Shown piece after piece: positions 1 through 8,494 of a stretch of DNA of 64,000 nucleotides (its first letter is position 1; every line of letters starts with the position of its first letter). A program made the position numbers and the translations under genes. The notes below the pieces were generated by a model. That model searched no databases. It was not told the DNA's origin and saw only the letters and a list, made by a program, of their open reading frames with translations. Source of the DNA: Methylorubrum sp. B1-46 (GTDB lineage Bacteria > Pseudomonadota > Alphaproteobacteria > Rhizobiales > Beijerinckiaceae); assembly GCF_021117295.1 (NCBI RefSeq), contig NZ_CP088247.1:854501-918500 (forward strand), written 5' to 3'.

Positions 1-215
1 GTGACCTCGCCGGAGAGCGGGGCGTAGACGTCGGAGGCCGCCTTGACGGACTCGACCACGGCGGCCGCCTCGCCCTTGGTGAGCTTCGCGCCGACCTTCG
101 GCAACTCGACGAAGACGAGGTCGCCGAGCTGTTCGGCGGCATGCGCCGTGATGCCGACCGTGGCGACGTCGCCGTCGAGGCGCAGCCATTCGTGCTCGTC
201 GGTGAAACGCAGCAT
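1..215 (-). CDS. gcvH: Glycine cleavage system H protein (3' end missing)
   Basis: The H protein carries the aminomethyl group on a lipoyl-lysine between the P, T and L proteins of glycine decarboxylation. The visible 71 residues start [15 protein letters not shown] and include the lipoylation site [14 protein letters not shown], with the acceptor lysine at about residue 58. The family is usually 120-130 residues, so the C-terminal third lies beyond the left edge. The ATG at 215-213 has AGGAG just upstream and is 26 bases from the gcvT stop, so it is co-transcribed with gcvT under the glycine riboswitch. The identification is firm; only the end is unseen. Confidence 0.95.
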   Translation of the reverse strand, partial: MLRFTDEHEWLRLDGDVATVGITAHAAEQLGDLVFVELPKVGAKLTKGEAAAVVESVKAASDVYAPLSGEV

Positions 216-241
216 GGTTCGAACTCCTGTCACGAGTAGGA

Positions 242-1420
242 TCAGCCGCGCTTGAAGCCGGCCGGGACGAAGGGAAGCGGGGCGACGACGAGCGGCAGCC
301 GCTGGCCGCGCAGTTCCGCGAACACACGGGTGCCGGGGGCGGCGAGCGCCGCCGGCAGGATGACCATGGCGACGGGCGCGCCGACGCTCGGCCCGAAGCC
401 GCCCGAAGTGACGCGGCCGATCGAATCGCCGCCGGACTCCGCGGCAAAAAGCGGCGCATGCGCCCGCACCGGCGCGCGGCCTTCCGGGCTCAGGCCGACG
501 CGGCGGCGGGCAGGGCCCGCCTCCATCTCCGCCAGGATGCGGTCCGCGCCGGGAAAGCCGCCCGCGCGGGCGCCGCCGCGGCGGCGGGCGGGGGAGATCG
601 CCCAAGCGAGACTGGCCTCGATCGGGCTGGTGCCAGCGTCGATATCGGCACCGTGGAGAGGGAGACCGGCTTCGAGACGCAGGGAATCGCGGGCACCGAG
701 GCCCACCGGCATGACCTCGGGCGCGGCGAGCAACGCCTCGGCCACCGCCTCGGCTTGCTCGGCCGGCACGGCGATCTCGAACCCGTCCTCGCCGGTATAG
801 CCGGAGCGGCTGACGAGACAGGGTGCGCCGAGGATCTCGACCGCGCGCACGTCCATGAACCGCATCGCCGCGATGTCGGGGGTGAGGCGGGCGAGCACGT
901 CCGCCGCCTTCGGCCCCTGGAGCGCGATCAGCGCATCCGGCAGCAGCGTCGCCTCGATGCCGTCGGGCAGGTGCGCCCGGATCCGGGCGAGATCGGCCGC
1001 CTTGTTGGCGGCGTTGACGACGACGTGCAGCCGATCGGCCAAGCGCGCGACCATCAAGTCGTCGAGGATGCCGCCAGCCTCGTCCGTCAGGAAACCGTAG
1101 CGCTGGCGCCCGATGCCGAGCCCGAGGATGTCGATCGGGACCAGTGCTTCGAGGGCGCGGGCCGCCTCCGCGACATCGCCCGAGCGGGGCGTCAGCGCGA
1201 TCTGGCCCATATGCGAGACGTCGAAAAAACCGGCGGCCGCCCGCGTATGCAGGTGCTCCTTGAGCAGCCCGGCGGGGTACTGCACCGGCATCGCGTAGCC
1301 CGCGAACGGCACCATCTTGGCGCCGAGACGCAAATGGAGCGCGTGCAGCGGCGTCTGCGCGAGGGGGTCAGCGGAAAGGGGGGCTGCAGGGCTCACGGCC
1401 CCGGCGGCTTGCAGGCTCAT
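242..1420 (-). CDS. gcvT: Glycine cleavage system T protein (aminomethyltransferase)
   Basis: GcvT moves the methylene carbon of glycine from the lipoyl arm of GcvH to tetrahydrofolate and releases ammonia. This 392-residue product fits the family length. It shows [11 protein letters not shown] near residue 65, [13 protein letters not shown] in the folate-binding half and the C-terminal barrel ending PAGFKRG. The ATG at 1420 (MSLQAAGAV) is preferred over the in-frame extension to 1477, which would run toward the riboswitch expression platform. gcvH follows after 26 bases. Control is probably by the tandem glycine riboswitch at 1471-1663. In a methylotroph-like host the system supplies one-carbon units, which is an inference from the likely host. 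Confidence 0.95.
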   Translation of the reverse strand: MSLQAAGAVSPAAPLSADPLAQTPLHALHLRLGAKMVPFAGYAMPVQYPAGLLKEHLHTRAAAGFFDVSHMGQIALTPRSGDVAEAARALEALVPIDILGLGIGRQRYGFLTDEAGGILDDLMVARLADRLHVVVNAANKAADLARIRAHLPDGIEATLLPDALIALQGPKAADVLARLTPDIAAMRFMDVRAVEILGAPCLVSRSGYTGEDGFEIAVPAEQAEAVAEALLAAPEVMPVGLGARDSLRLEAGLPLHGADIDAGTSPIEASLAWAISPARRRGGARAGGFPGADRILAEMEAGPARRRVGLSPEGRAPVRAHAPLFAAESGGDSIGRVTSGGFGPSVGAPVAMVILPAALAAPGTRVFAELRGQRLPLVVAPLPFVPAGFKRG

Positions 1421-1470
1421 CGGGCACTCCACGACAGACGGATCTTGCCCGCCGGCCGGCTGGCAAGTTG

Positions 1471-1663
1471 CCCCCATCTGTCGCGCTTACCTGAGAGCTT
1501 CCCTCACTCCGCAGAGCGAGGTTTCTCCTTCGGTGGACGCCGGTCGGCGCCTCTCTCCAGATTGTCCAACGATACGGTGATTGTGCCTGAGAGTTTCCGG
1601 GGGTCGTTGCTCCGTCGGCGCCATAACCCCTCTTTACGAGCGGTCTGGGCTCTCCCGTATCGT
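1471..1663 (-). ncRNA. Tandem glycine riboswitch
   Basis: Read on the minus strand, two glycine aptamers lie head to tail. The first has GGAGAG near 1654, GCCGACGGAGCAAC near 1620-1605 and ACTCTCAGGCAC near 1594-1583. The second starts CTGGAGAGAGGCGCCGACC near 1561, continues with CCGAAGGAGAAACC and ends GCTCTCAGGTA near 1490, followed by GACAGATGGGGG. These are the conserved core strings of the glycine riboswitch, and the placement about 50 bases before the gcvT start is typical. Such switches normally turn expression on when glycine is abundant. Exact ends are approximate. Confidence 0.92.
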
Positions 1664-1725
1664 CTGTATCGGACGGCTGGAGGCTCGCACGGTGCGAACC
1701 GCGCGGCAACCCGCCGGCGTGACGA

Positions 1726-1947
1726 TCACCGTTGCATGTTGCGGAAGCGGCAATAGCCGCGAAAGCTTTGGTAGCCCGCCGGGCAGCGGCGGACGCAGGC
1801 CCCGTCCGCGTATTTCAGCGGCGGGCGGCAGGCGTTGCGGAAGCGCTGCTCGCCGAACAGGTAGTCCTGAGCGGGGCCGGCCAGGACCGGTGCCGGGGCG
1901 GTGGAAGCCCCCGCCAGCATAACAAGGGCAAGGAGGGCGCGCATCAT
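1726..1947 (-). CDS. Small secreted cysteine-containing protein, function unknown
   Basis: The 73-residue product begins MMRALLALVMLAGASTA, a clear signal peptide probably cleaved after VLA near residue 23. The mature part of about 50 residues is basic and holds four cysteines (CRPPLKYADGACVRRCPAG and YCRF), which could form two disulfides in the periplasm. It lies alone between the gcvT riboswitch, transcribed the same way, and bioF, which runs away from it. I do not recognise a family. A signal peptide followed by a compact Cys pattern makes a chance open frame unlikely. Confidence 0.6.
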   Translation of the reverse strand: MMRALLALVMLAGASTAPAPVLAGPAQDYLFGEQRFRNACRPPLKYADGACVRRCPAGYQSFRGYCRFRNMQR

Positions 1948-2048
1948 GGCCGTGTGTTCCGAGAGAGCAGGGGCAACGCGCCGCCCTGCGCCGGGTTCGC
2001 ACCGGCCGTCGGCTTGACAACCACCGGACCCCGTCGCCTTGAGGCCTC

Positions 2049-3212
2049 ATGTCACCGAATCCCTCGTCGAACCCATCGAACAGCCTCGACGCCTTTGCCG
2101 AGGAGAAGCTCGCCGGCCTGGAGGCGGCCGCCCTGCGCCGCCGGCTGGCGGTGACCGCCCGCGGGCCGGGCGCGGCGGCGGAGCGGGGCGGCCGCGGCCT
2201 CGTCTCGTTCTCCTGCAACGATTATCTCGGCCTCGCCCATGATCCGCGGGTGATCGCGGCGGCCACGGAGGCGCTGGCGCGCTACGGCGCGGGCGCGGGC
2301 GCCTCGCGTCTGGTGACCGGCAACGCGCCCCCGCTCGCGGCCCTGGAGGAGCGGCTCGCCCGGTACAAGGGCAAGGAGGCGGCCCTCGTCTTCGGCTCCG
2401 GCTACCTTGCCAATCTCGGCATCGCCCCGGCGCTGGTCGGCGCGGGCGACCTGATCCTGATCGACGAACTCGGCCATTCCTGCCTGTTCGCGGGGGCGAA
2501 GATGTCGGGCGCGCCGGTCGTGCGCTTCGGCCATAACGACCTCGCGCAGATGCGCGCGGGTCTCGCCGCGCATCGCGGCGCGGCGCGGCGGGCGCTGATC
2601 CTGACCGAGCGGGTGTTCAGCATGGACGGTGACCGGGCGCCGCTGCCCGAGATCCTGGCGCTCGCGGCCGAGTACGACGCCTGGACGCTGGTGGACGACG
2701 CGCACGGCCTCGGCGTGGTCGAGCCCGGCCTGCGGGCGCCGCTCGAAATGGGGACGCTGTCGAAGACGCTGGGCTCCTACGGCGGCTATCTCTGCGCCTC
2801 TCAGGCCGTGATCGATCTGCTGACGAGCCGGGCCCGCAGCCTCGTCTATACCACCGGACTGCCGCCGGCCTCCGCCGCCGCGGCGCTCGAAGCCCTGGCC
2901 ATCGTCGAGGCCGAGCCGGAGCGCGCCGCCCGGCCCTTGGCGCTCGCCCGCCGCTTCACCGCGAGGCTCGGGCTGCCGGAAGCGGAAAGCCCGATCGTGC
3001 CCGTCCTGGTCGGCGCGGCGGAAGCCGCGCTCGCCCTCTCTGCGGCCCTGGAGGCGCGCGGCTTCCTCGTCGTCGCGATCCGTCCGCCGACGGTGGCGCC
3101 GGGCACCGCGCGCCTGCGGGTCGCCTTCTCGGCGGCCCATGACGAGGGGCAGGTCGATGCCCTAGCCGAAGCGCTGGCCGAACTCGCGCCCCACACCGTC
3201 CGCGCCATCTGA
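2049..3212 (+). CDS. bioF: 8-amino-7-oxononanoate synthase
   Basis: BioF is a PLP enzyme of the alpha-oxoamine synthase family that condenses pimeloyl thioester with L-alanine in biotin synthesis. The 387-residue length is normal. Visible are SCNDYLGLAHDP near residue 56, the substrate region GAGASRLVTGN, the cofactor aspartate loop VDDAHGLGVVE, and the Schiff-base lysine (about residue 239) in GTLSKTLGSYGG. A GAGG stretch lies just before the ATG at 2049. No other bio genes are adjacent, so it is either an isolated biotin gene or a paralogue working on another acyl-CoA. The biotin role is the likeliest. Confidence 0.9.
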   Translation: MSPNPSSNPSNSLDAFAEEKLAGLEAAALRRRLAVTARGPGAAAERGGRGLVSFSCNDYLGLAHDPRVIAAATEALARYGAGAGASRLVTGNAPPLAALEERLARYKGKEAALVFGSGYLANLGIAPALVGAGDLILIDELGHSCLFAGAKMSGAPVVRFGHNDLAQMRAGLAAHRGAARRALILTERVFSMDGDRAPLPEILALAAEYDAWTLVDDAHGLGVVEPGLRAPLEMGTLSKTLGSYGGYLCASQAVIDLLTSRARSLVYTTGLPPASAAAALEALAIVEAEPERAARPLALARRFTARLGLPEAESPIVPVLVGAAEAALALSAALEARGFLVVAIRPPTVAPGTARLRVAFSAAHDEGQVDALAEALAELAPHTVRAI

Positions 3213-3220
3213 AGCGACGG

Positions 3221-4081
3221 TCAGGCGGAGAGATCGAGCCGCCGGATCGAGGTGACGGCGCCGAAGCTCTTGGCGGCAATGCGCTCGACCGCCTCGCGCA
3301 GGGGCTCGACCGCCACCGCCATGTGGTGGCCGTTGGCGTGGATCAGCCGCTCGGCGTCGAGCATCAGCCCGACATGCCCCTTCCAGAACACGAGATCACC
3401 GCGTTGCAGACCGTCGAGCCCCGGCGGCAGGGCCTCGCCGAGGGTCCGCTCCTGCTGGTCGGCGTCGCGCGGGCAGGCGTGCCCGGCCATATCCAGGCAG
3501 AGCTGTACGAGGCCCGAGCAATCGAGGCCGAGGCTGGTGCGTCCGCCCCAGAGATAGGGCGTGCCGACGAGCCGCTCGGCGGTGGCCGCGAAATCCGGCT
3601 CGGCGGTCTCAAACGGCACGGCATGGCCAGCGAAGACGAAGCCGCCGCCGGCAAGTTGCCAATACTCGCCCTCCTGCGCCTGCGCCGCTAAGGCGGCGCC
3701 GAGGCTCAGATGGGCCACGTGCGGGCGCTTCAGGTCGGGTGCCGGATAGACGAAGGTGCGCAAGCTCGCGACTCGATGGGTCGGCGCCGGATCGACCGGA
3801 CCGAGCGCCGCCTCCGGCAGGTAGCCGACATAGCCGTCGCGGGCGATCTGCACCCAGGCGAAGCCGTCACGGATCTCGAACACGCTCACCGCGTCACCCA
3901 TCACCGCCTCGGTGTCGAGTCCGGCGTCGAGGCGCGGCGCGCGGCGCAGGGGCGCGGAGGGCACGGCGACCCGCGCCGGCGCGCCCGCGACGTAGCGCTC
4001 GGCCGCGACGACGCCCTTCAGGCGGATATCGGCGAGGTCGGACCGGGCCGGGGTAAGGCGGGGATCGGAGGTGTCTGGCAT
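3221..4081 (-). CDS. NlpC/P60 family cell-wall peptidase with SH3-like N-terminus
   Basis: This is a 286-residue probable peptidoglycan endopeptidase. The C-terminal half carries the papain-like NlpC/P60 signature: GTPYLWGG, the nucleophile cysteine in LDCSGLVQLC (near residue 188), histidine in KGHVGLML, and IHANGHH with the third polar residue. The first 150 residues look like two bacterial SH3-like modules (VSVFEIRDGFAWVQ, GYVGYLPEAAL), the layout of DL-endopeptidases that bind cell-wall peptides. I chose the ATG at 4081 (MPDTSDPRL) because the longer open frame has low-complexity upstream sequence. No signal peptide is evident, so it may act in the cytoplasm on recycled muropeptides. That last point is inference. 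Confidence 0.85.
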   Translation of the reverse strand: MPDTSDPRLTPARSDLADIRLKGVVAAERYVAGAPARVAVPSAPLRRAPRLDAGLDTEAVMGDAVSVFEIRDGFAWVQIARDGYVGYLPEAALGPVDPAPTHRVASLRTFVYPAPDLKRPHVAHLSLGAALAAQAQEGEYWQLAGGGFVFAGHAVPFETAEPDFAATAERLVGTPYLWGGRTSLGLDCSGLVQLCLDMAGHACPRDADQQERTLGEALPPGLDGLQRGDLVFWKGHVGLMLDAERLIHANGHHMAVAVEPLREAVERIAAKSFGAVTSIRRLDLSA

Positions 4082-4392
4082 CGTGAGACCGGGGGTGCCG
4101 CAGGATCGGGGCGGGATTCGGGATGGAGGTCTCTCGAAGCCGCGAATTTCCGCACGATGATCGCCCCGACGAGCGCGACATCCATGTGCTGCGCTGCCGC
4201 GACACTTTGACCATCGCGGGTCATACCGACCGGGTGGCCTCGTCAACGAATGTGCTGGCGGGGCTGCGGATTGGCGCGCATCCTGCAACCTCGACGAGCG
4301 GGGCGTCCGCCCGGCAGCCATGCGGCCGGCGGTCCGTCACGTCCGATTTGCGTGCACTGCACAAAGCGGACGGGCCGTCCTATGATCGGTGC
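4082..4392. promoter_or_regulatory. Divergent intergenic region with a candidate leaderless promoter
   Basis: This 311-base gap separates the minus-strand NlpC gene from the plus-strand gene at 4393. At its right edge TGCACA (4358-4363) and TATGAT (4381-4386) are 17 bases apart, a good spacing for a sigma-70 promoter. The predicted transcription start falls almost on the ATG at 4393. No Shine-Dalgarno sequence precedes that ATG. The rest of the gap shows nothing I can name. Confidence 0.4.
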
Positions 4393-4764
4393 ATGAAGAC
4401 CGCGAGTCGTGCCGTGAAGAAAACGCCCAAGAGCTTCCAGGATCTGCCTCCGATCCGGGTGCGGCGCGAGCCGCCGACCGTGGCCGAGGCGGTCGCCGCC
4501 GCGCAGGATCTCGCCGACGATGTCGACCAGCAGGTGGAGATCGCCTGCGGGCTGATCGGCCTCGGTCCGGACGAGGTGCGCCCGCACGTGGTCGCCGCCG
4601 CCAAGGCTGCGGCGGCGCGGCCCGCCCATCGTCCCCAGGAACAGCGCATCCTGGCCCCGACGAGCCCCAACCGGGCGCCGCCGCGCGCGGTCATCGTCGA
4701 GCGCCGCAGCCGCCCGACGGTGGTGGTCGAGCGCCGCAGCCGGCCCCTCGACCCGCGCCGCTGA
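4393..4764 (+). CDS. Conserved-looking basic hypothetical protein
   Basis: The product is 123 residues. Residues 1-30 are basic (MKTASRAVKKTPKSF). Residues 33-75 form an alanine-rich helical segment with acidic heptads (VAEAVAAAQDLADD). The C-terminus contains a near-repeat, VIVERRSRP followed by VVVERRSRP, in a Pro/Arg-rich tail. It has no membrane segment or recognised domain. The frame is open upstream, but the methionine at 4393 is preferred because a promoter -10 ends seven bases before it, suggesting a leaderless message. It converges on the short-chain dehydrogenase gene with only four bases between stops. Function unknown; nucleic-acid binding is a guess from the charge. Confidence 0.6.
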   Translation: MKTASRAVKKTPKSFQDLPPIRVRREPPTVAEAVAAAQDLADDVDQQVEIACGLIGLGPDEVRPHVVAAAKAAAARPAHRPQEQRILAPTSPNRAPPRAVIVERRSRPTVVVERRSRPLDPRR

Positions 4765-4768
4765 AGCC

Positions 4769-5455
4769 TCACCAGGGCAGCGTTTCGCCCCGGTAATCGA
4801 GAAAGGCGAGATCGGTCCGGCCCGCCCTCGCCTCGATCACGTCCGCTAGTCCGGCCGCGCTCGTCGCCACATCGAGATCGGCCCCCTCGCCGCCCATATC
4901 GGTGGCAACCCAACCCGGATGCAGCAGGAGCACGCCGAAATCGCGGGCTGCGTGACGCGCCGCGAAGCTCCGGGCATTGGTGTTCAGCGCCGCCTTGCTC
5001 GCCCGGTAATTCTCCCAACCGCCCTCGGTGTTGAGGCCGACGCTACCGAGCACAGAGGACATGAAGGCGAGCGTGCTGCCGGGCGCCAGCCGGTCGCGGA
5101 AGGCCTCGGCGAACAGGATCGGGCTCACCGCATTGGTGAGGAAGATCTGCGCATGGACGGCCCGCGACACGGCGTGGAGCGGTTGGTCCGACTCCATCAC
5201 GATGCCGGCCACGACGAAGATCAGGTCGAACCGTTCGCCCGCCAACCGCTCGTGCAGGGCAGTGACGGAGGCATCGTCGTCGATATCCACTGCCTCCACC
5301 CGCAGGCCCTGCGCCGTGAGCGGTTCGAGGCCGGGCGCCGCTCCGCGCCGGGTCGCGGTGACCCGCCAGCCGCGCCGCAGAAAGGTTTCGGCGAGCCCGA
5401 GCCCGAGGCCACGGGAGGCACCGACGATCAGGGCATGCTTTTTCGAATGGGTCAT
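4769..5455 (-). CDS. Short-chain dehydrogenase/reductase family oxidoreductase
   Basis: This is a 228-residue classical SDR. The nucleotide-binding glycine motif is GASRGLGLG at residues 12-20, with RR after the second strand (TATRRG) hinting at NADP(H) preference. The VVAG motif stands for NNAG, the catalytic serine lies in MSSVLGSVG, and YRASK supplies the YxxxK pair. HPGWVATDMGG is the usual segment after the active site. It resembles the CsgA/YciK-like small SDRs of unknown substrate. It stands alone on the minus strand, 65 bases from the mgtC-like gene, which is on the same strand and upstream. Confidence 0.85.
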   Translation of the reverse strand: MTHSKKHALIVGASRGLGLGLAETFLRRGWRVTATRRGAAPGLEPLTAQGLRVEAVDIDDDASVTALHERLAGERFDLIFVVAGIVMESDQPLHAVSRAVHAQIFLTNAVSPILFAEAFRDRLAPGSTLAFMSSVLGSVGLNTEGGWENYRASKAALNTNARSFAARHAARDFGVLLLHPGWVATDMGGEGADLDVATSAAGLADVIEARAGRTDLAFLDYRGETLPW

Positions 5456-5520
5456 GATGGCTCGTCCGCGTCTGCACGCTCCTGCGCAATGACGGCGGTA
5501 CGCCCAGCCTCAAGGTCGGA

Positions 5521-6237
5521 TCAATCCCCCGTCTGTACCGTCCAGGTCGCGTGGCGCACCTCCGGCCGCTTCGCCAGATCGGCCACGACGGCGTCGAGAT
5601 CCTTGGCATGCGCCGTCCGCGCGGTCAGCGTGGCGATGACGTCCACGCTGCTCTCGCCGCGCTCCTCGACCTCCGTCGTGCCGACGGGATAGTCCGCCGC
5701 CTCCAGGCGCTCGACCAGCAGGTCGCGGGCAAGTCCGGCGGATTCGGCGGGCACCGTCACCTGCACCTCGTAGGTCGCCTCCGTGGCGCTCTCGTCGATG
5801 GGGATGCGGTCGATCAGGTTGACGAGCGGACGCAGCAGCGTGTTGCCGGCCAGCACGGCGAGGGTGACGAAGCAGGCTTCCAGCGGCAGGTCGGCCCCGG
5901 AGAAGGCGCCGACGGCGGCCGCGCACCAGAGGGTCGCGGCGGTGTTGAGGCCGCGCACGTTCATCCCCTCCTTCATGATGACACCGGCGCCGAGGAAGCC
6001 GATGCCGGAGACGACGTAGGCGACCACGCGGGTCGCCCCCTCGCCGCCGGTCAGCCGCATGCCGAGATCGACGAAGGCGGCGGCGCCCAGCGCCACCAGC
6101 ACGGCGGTGCGCAGACCCGCGCTGCGTTGCCGGTACTGCCGCTCGACCCCGATCAGGGTGCCGAGGCCGAAGGCGACCGCGAGGCTGATGCCGGAATTCA
6201 GGGCTTCGGGCGTGGGAAAGGGAAACGGGCCGGGCAT
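5521..6237 (-). CDS. MgtC/SapB family membrane protein
   Basis: The product is 238 residues. The N-terminal 150 residues hold four or five hydrophobic segments with the MgtC signature strings SLAVAFGLGTLIGVERQ, AGLRTAVLVALGA and GFLGAGVIMKEG. The last 80 residues form a soluble ACT-like domain (VTVPAESAGLARDLLVERL). MgtC proteins help bacteria cope with low magnesium and, in pathogens, modulate the F1Fo ATP synthase; which applies here cannot be told. The divergent spacer toward the MoxR operon contains repeated GTGACG half-sites that could bind a regulator. Confidence 0.85.
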   Translation of the reverse strand: MPGPFPFPTPEALNSGISLAVAFGLGTLIGVERQYRQRSAGLRTAVLVALGAAAFVDLGMRLTGGEGATRVVAYVVSGIGFLGAGVIMKEGMNVRGLNTAATLWCAAAVGAFSGADLPLEACFVTLAVLAGNTLLRPLVNLIDRIPIDESATEATYEVQVTVPAESAGLARDLLVERLEAADYPVGTTEVEERGESSVDVIATLTARTAHAKDLDAVVADLAKRPEVRHATWTVQTGD

Positions 6238-6290
6238 CGAACCTTTCGGGATCTTTTCGGGGTCGCGCGGTTTTCCGCTGTCGCACGAGC

Positions 6291-6316
6291 GTGACGGTTG
6301 CGTGACGAAACGTCAC
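6291..6316. promoter_or_regulatory. Candidate operator: direct and inverted GTGACG half-sites
   Basis: GTGACG occurs at 6291-6296 and 6302-6307, an 11-base period, and the second copy is followed by AAA and its reverse complement CGTCAC at 6311-6316. A direct repeat with one-turn spacing is typical of OmpR/PhoP-class response regulators, and the palindrome of dimeric repressors. The site is about 55 bases upstream of the mgtC-like gene and 215 bases upstream of the moxR start. The binding protein is unknown. Confidence 0.35.
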
Positions 6317-6530
6317 CGATCGGCGCATCCCCGGTCGAATACGGTCAATTTGCCCGTGGCCAGGGTCGTGATGCGGGATTGACGCGGCAACCGGGCAGCG
6401 GGCACACCGGCAGAATTGTGGGACCTATAAGAAAAACCCACGCTGAGGAGACGCGCATGCGGCAGGATTGTTCTCCTGCGACGAGGGCCGAGGCTCGACC
6501 GGCGCAAGGGATGCAGGCAGAGGCGCTGGC

Positions 6531-7526
6531 ATGAGCGTCGAGGCACTCGCCCGGCCCGCGGCAGGGTCTCCCCCCGTTCGCGACCGCATCCTCCAACTTC
6601 GCGACGGATTGAGCCACGGGCTGATCGGCGCCGACAAGCTGGTCGAGCGCCTGCTGATCGGGCTTCTGACCGGCGGCCACCTGCTGATCGAGGGTGCGCC
6701 GGGTCTCGCCAAGACCCGCGCGGTCAAGCGCCTGTCGGACGGGCTCGACGGCTCCTTCGCCCGCGTGCAGTGCACGCCCGACCTGATGCCGGCCGATCTG
6801 ACCGGCACCACCGTCTGGCGCCAGGATGCGGGCACCTTCGAGTTCCTGCCCGGTCCTCTGTTCCACTCGCTGATCCTCGTCGACGAGGTGAACCGCGCGC
6901 CGCCGAAGGTGCAGTCGGCCCTGCTGGAGGCGATGGCGGAGGGGCAGATCACCGTCTCCGGCCACACCCACCGCCTGCCCGACCCGTTCATGGTGGTGGC
7001 GACGCAGAATCCGATCGAGCACGCGGGCACCTTCCCGCTGCCCGAGGCGCAGCTCGACCGCTTCCTGCTCCACGTCGTCGTCGAGATGCCCGACGAGGCC
7101 TCCGAGCGCCGCATCCTCGACCTCGTCGAGGGTGAGCTGAACCACCACGCCGAGGCGATGCCGGTGAAGCTCTCGGTCGCCGAGGTGATCGCCGCCCGCG
7201 AGGCCGCGCTTGCCACTTACGTCTCGCCGGCCCTCAAGGATTATCTCGTGCGGCTCGTGGCCGGCACGCGCACCGATGCGGTGGCGCCGGAGCTGCGCGC
7301 GGCGATCGAGCACCCGGCCTCGCCGCGCGGAACGCTCGCGCTGATGGTCGCGGGCAAGGCGCGGGCCTATCTGCACGGCCGCGACCACGTCGTACCCGAG
7401 GATATCTCCGAACTCGCCGCCGACGCCCTCTCCCACCGCATCGGCCTGACCTGGCGCGCGGCGGCCGAGGGACGCACCACGCGCAGCATCATCGACGGGC
7501 TGGTCGAGCGGACGCGGGCGCTGTAG
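6531..7526 (+). CDS. MoxR-family AAA+ ATPase
   Basis: MoxR proteins are AAA+ chaperone-like ATPases that act with von Willebrand A partners to mature or insert cofactors into target complexes. This 331-residue protein shows Walker A GAPGLAKT (near residue 55), Walker B LILVDEVNRAPP, sensor 1 VVATQNPIEHAGTFPLPEAQ and the sensor 2 lid domain. I chose the ATG at 6531 (MSVEALARP) over an in-frame ATG at 6468. It is the first gene of a tightly packed seven-gene operon; DUF58 follows after five bases. The order matches both Bat operons and the mxaR side of methanol oxidation clusters. Confidence 0.92.
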   Translation: MSVEALARPAAGSPPVRDRILQLRDGLSHGLIGADKLVERLLIGLLTGGHLLIEGAPGLAKTRAVKRLSDGLDGSFARVQCTPDLMPADLTGTTVWRQDAGTFEFLPGPLFHSLILVDEVNRAPPKVQSALLEAMAEGQITVSGHTHRLPDPFMVVATQNPIEHAGTFPLPEAQLDRFLLHVVVEMPDEASERRILDLVEGELNHHAEAMPVKLSVAEVIAAREAALATYVSPALKDYLVRLVAGTRTDAVAPELRAAIEHPASPRGTLALMVAGKARAYLHGRDHVVPEDISELAADALSHRIGLTWRAAAEGRTTRSIIDGLVERTRAL

Positions 7527-7531
7527 CCGCC

Positions 7532-8461
7532 ATGACCGCGACCGCGGCCCCCGCGAGCGACCCGACCGACGCCCCCGGCATCCATCTCTCCGGCGCCGGG
7601 CTGATGAGCCTGCGCCATCTGGCGCGACGCGGCGTCTCGCCCGCAACCCGCACCATCGCCGGCCTGCCGGGTGGCATCGTCACGCGGAAGCGCGGGCGGG
7701 GCTCCGAGCCCGACGACGTGCGGCCTTGGTCCGAGGGCGACGACCGCCGCTTCATCGACCGCAACGCCACCGCCCGCACCGGCGAGCTGCACGTGCGCAC
7801 CCACCACGACGAGCGCGACCGCGCCGTGGTGCTGCTCGCCGATTTCCGGCCCTCGATGCTGTTCGGCACCCGCCGGGCGCTGCGCTCGGTGGCGGCGGCG
7901 GAGGCGCTGACACTCCTCGGCTGGCGCATCGTCGGTGACGGTGGGCGCATCGGCCTGATCGCGGCGGGGACGGCCGAGCCCTCGGTGGTGCGCCCGGCCG
8001 GCGGCGAGCGGGCGATGACCGCCGTCACCGGGGCGATGGCCCATGCCCACGCCACAGCCCTTGCCCGACCGGCGGCGGACGATCCGCCGCTGACCGACAC
8101 CCTCGCACTCGCCCGCTCGCTTCTGCCGTCGGGGGGACACCTCGTCGTCGCGACGGCCCTCGATGCGCCGGGGCCGGATTTCGAGAACCTGATCACGGCG
8201 CTCGCCGAGCGGCTGTCGATCCGCCTGCTCCTGGTCAGCGACGCCTTCGAGCGAATCCGGCCGCCCGGCTTCTACCCCTACGCCCTACCGGACGGACACC
8301 GCGGCACCGTCCAGGCCCGCCGCGGGGCAGCAGCTCCCGATGACATCGATCCGCGTCTCGCCCGCCTCCACGCCTGCGGCGTCGAGGGCCTGCGCATCGA
8401 TGTCGAGGCCGGGCCGGAAAGCTACGCCCCTCTGATGGAGCGGCTCGATGCGGTGCTGTGA
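7532..8461 (+). CDS. DUF58 domain-containing protein
   Basis: The 309-residue cytoplasmic protein carries the DUF58 signature: RGSEPDDVRPWSEGDDRRFI, followed by DRNATARTGELHVRTHHDE and the degenerate vWA-like stretch VVLLADFRPSMLFG. DUF58 proteins are the constant partners of MoxR ATPases and are related to von Willebrand A folds. In the methanol oxidation cluster the equivalent is MxaS. Its start is five bases after moxR, so the two are surely translated from one message. Exact biochemical role is unknown for the family. Confidence 0.88.
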   Translation: MTATAAPASDPTDAPGIHLSGAGLMSLRHLARRGVSPATRTIAGLPGGIVTRKRGRGSEPDDVRPWSEGDDRRFIDRNATARTGELHVRTHHDERDRAVVLLADFRPSMLFGTRRALRSVAAAEALTLLGWRIVGDGGRIGLIAAGTAEPSVVRPAGGERAMTAVTGAMAHAHATALARPAADDPPLTDTLALARSLLPSGGHLVVATALDAPGPDFENLITALAERLSIRLLLVSDAFERIRPPGFYPYALPDGHRGTVQARRGAAAPDDIDPRLARLHACGVEGLRIDVEAGPESYAPLMERLDAVL

Positions 8462-8494
8462 GGCAGGGAGAGGGGATGCGCGGAGGGGTGAGGG

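Noticed and set aside
206..235. GGTTCGAA string resembling the T-arm of a tRNA
   Set aside because: It is in the gcvT-gcvH spacer and contains the AGGAG ribosome site of gcvH on the other strand. No acceptor stem or anticodon arm surrounds it.
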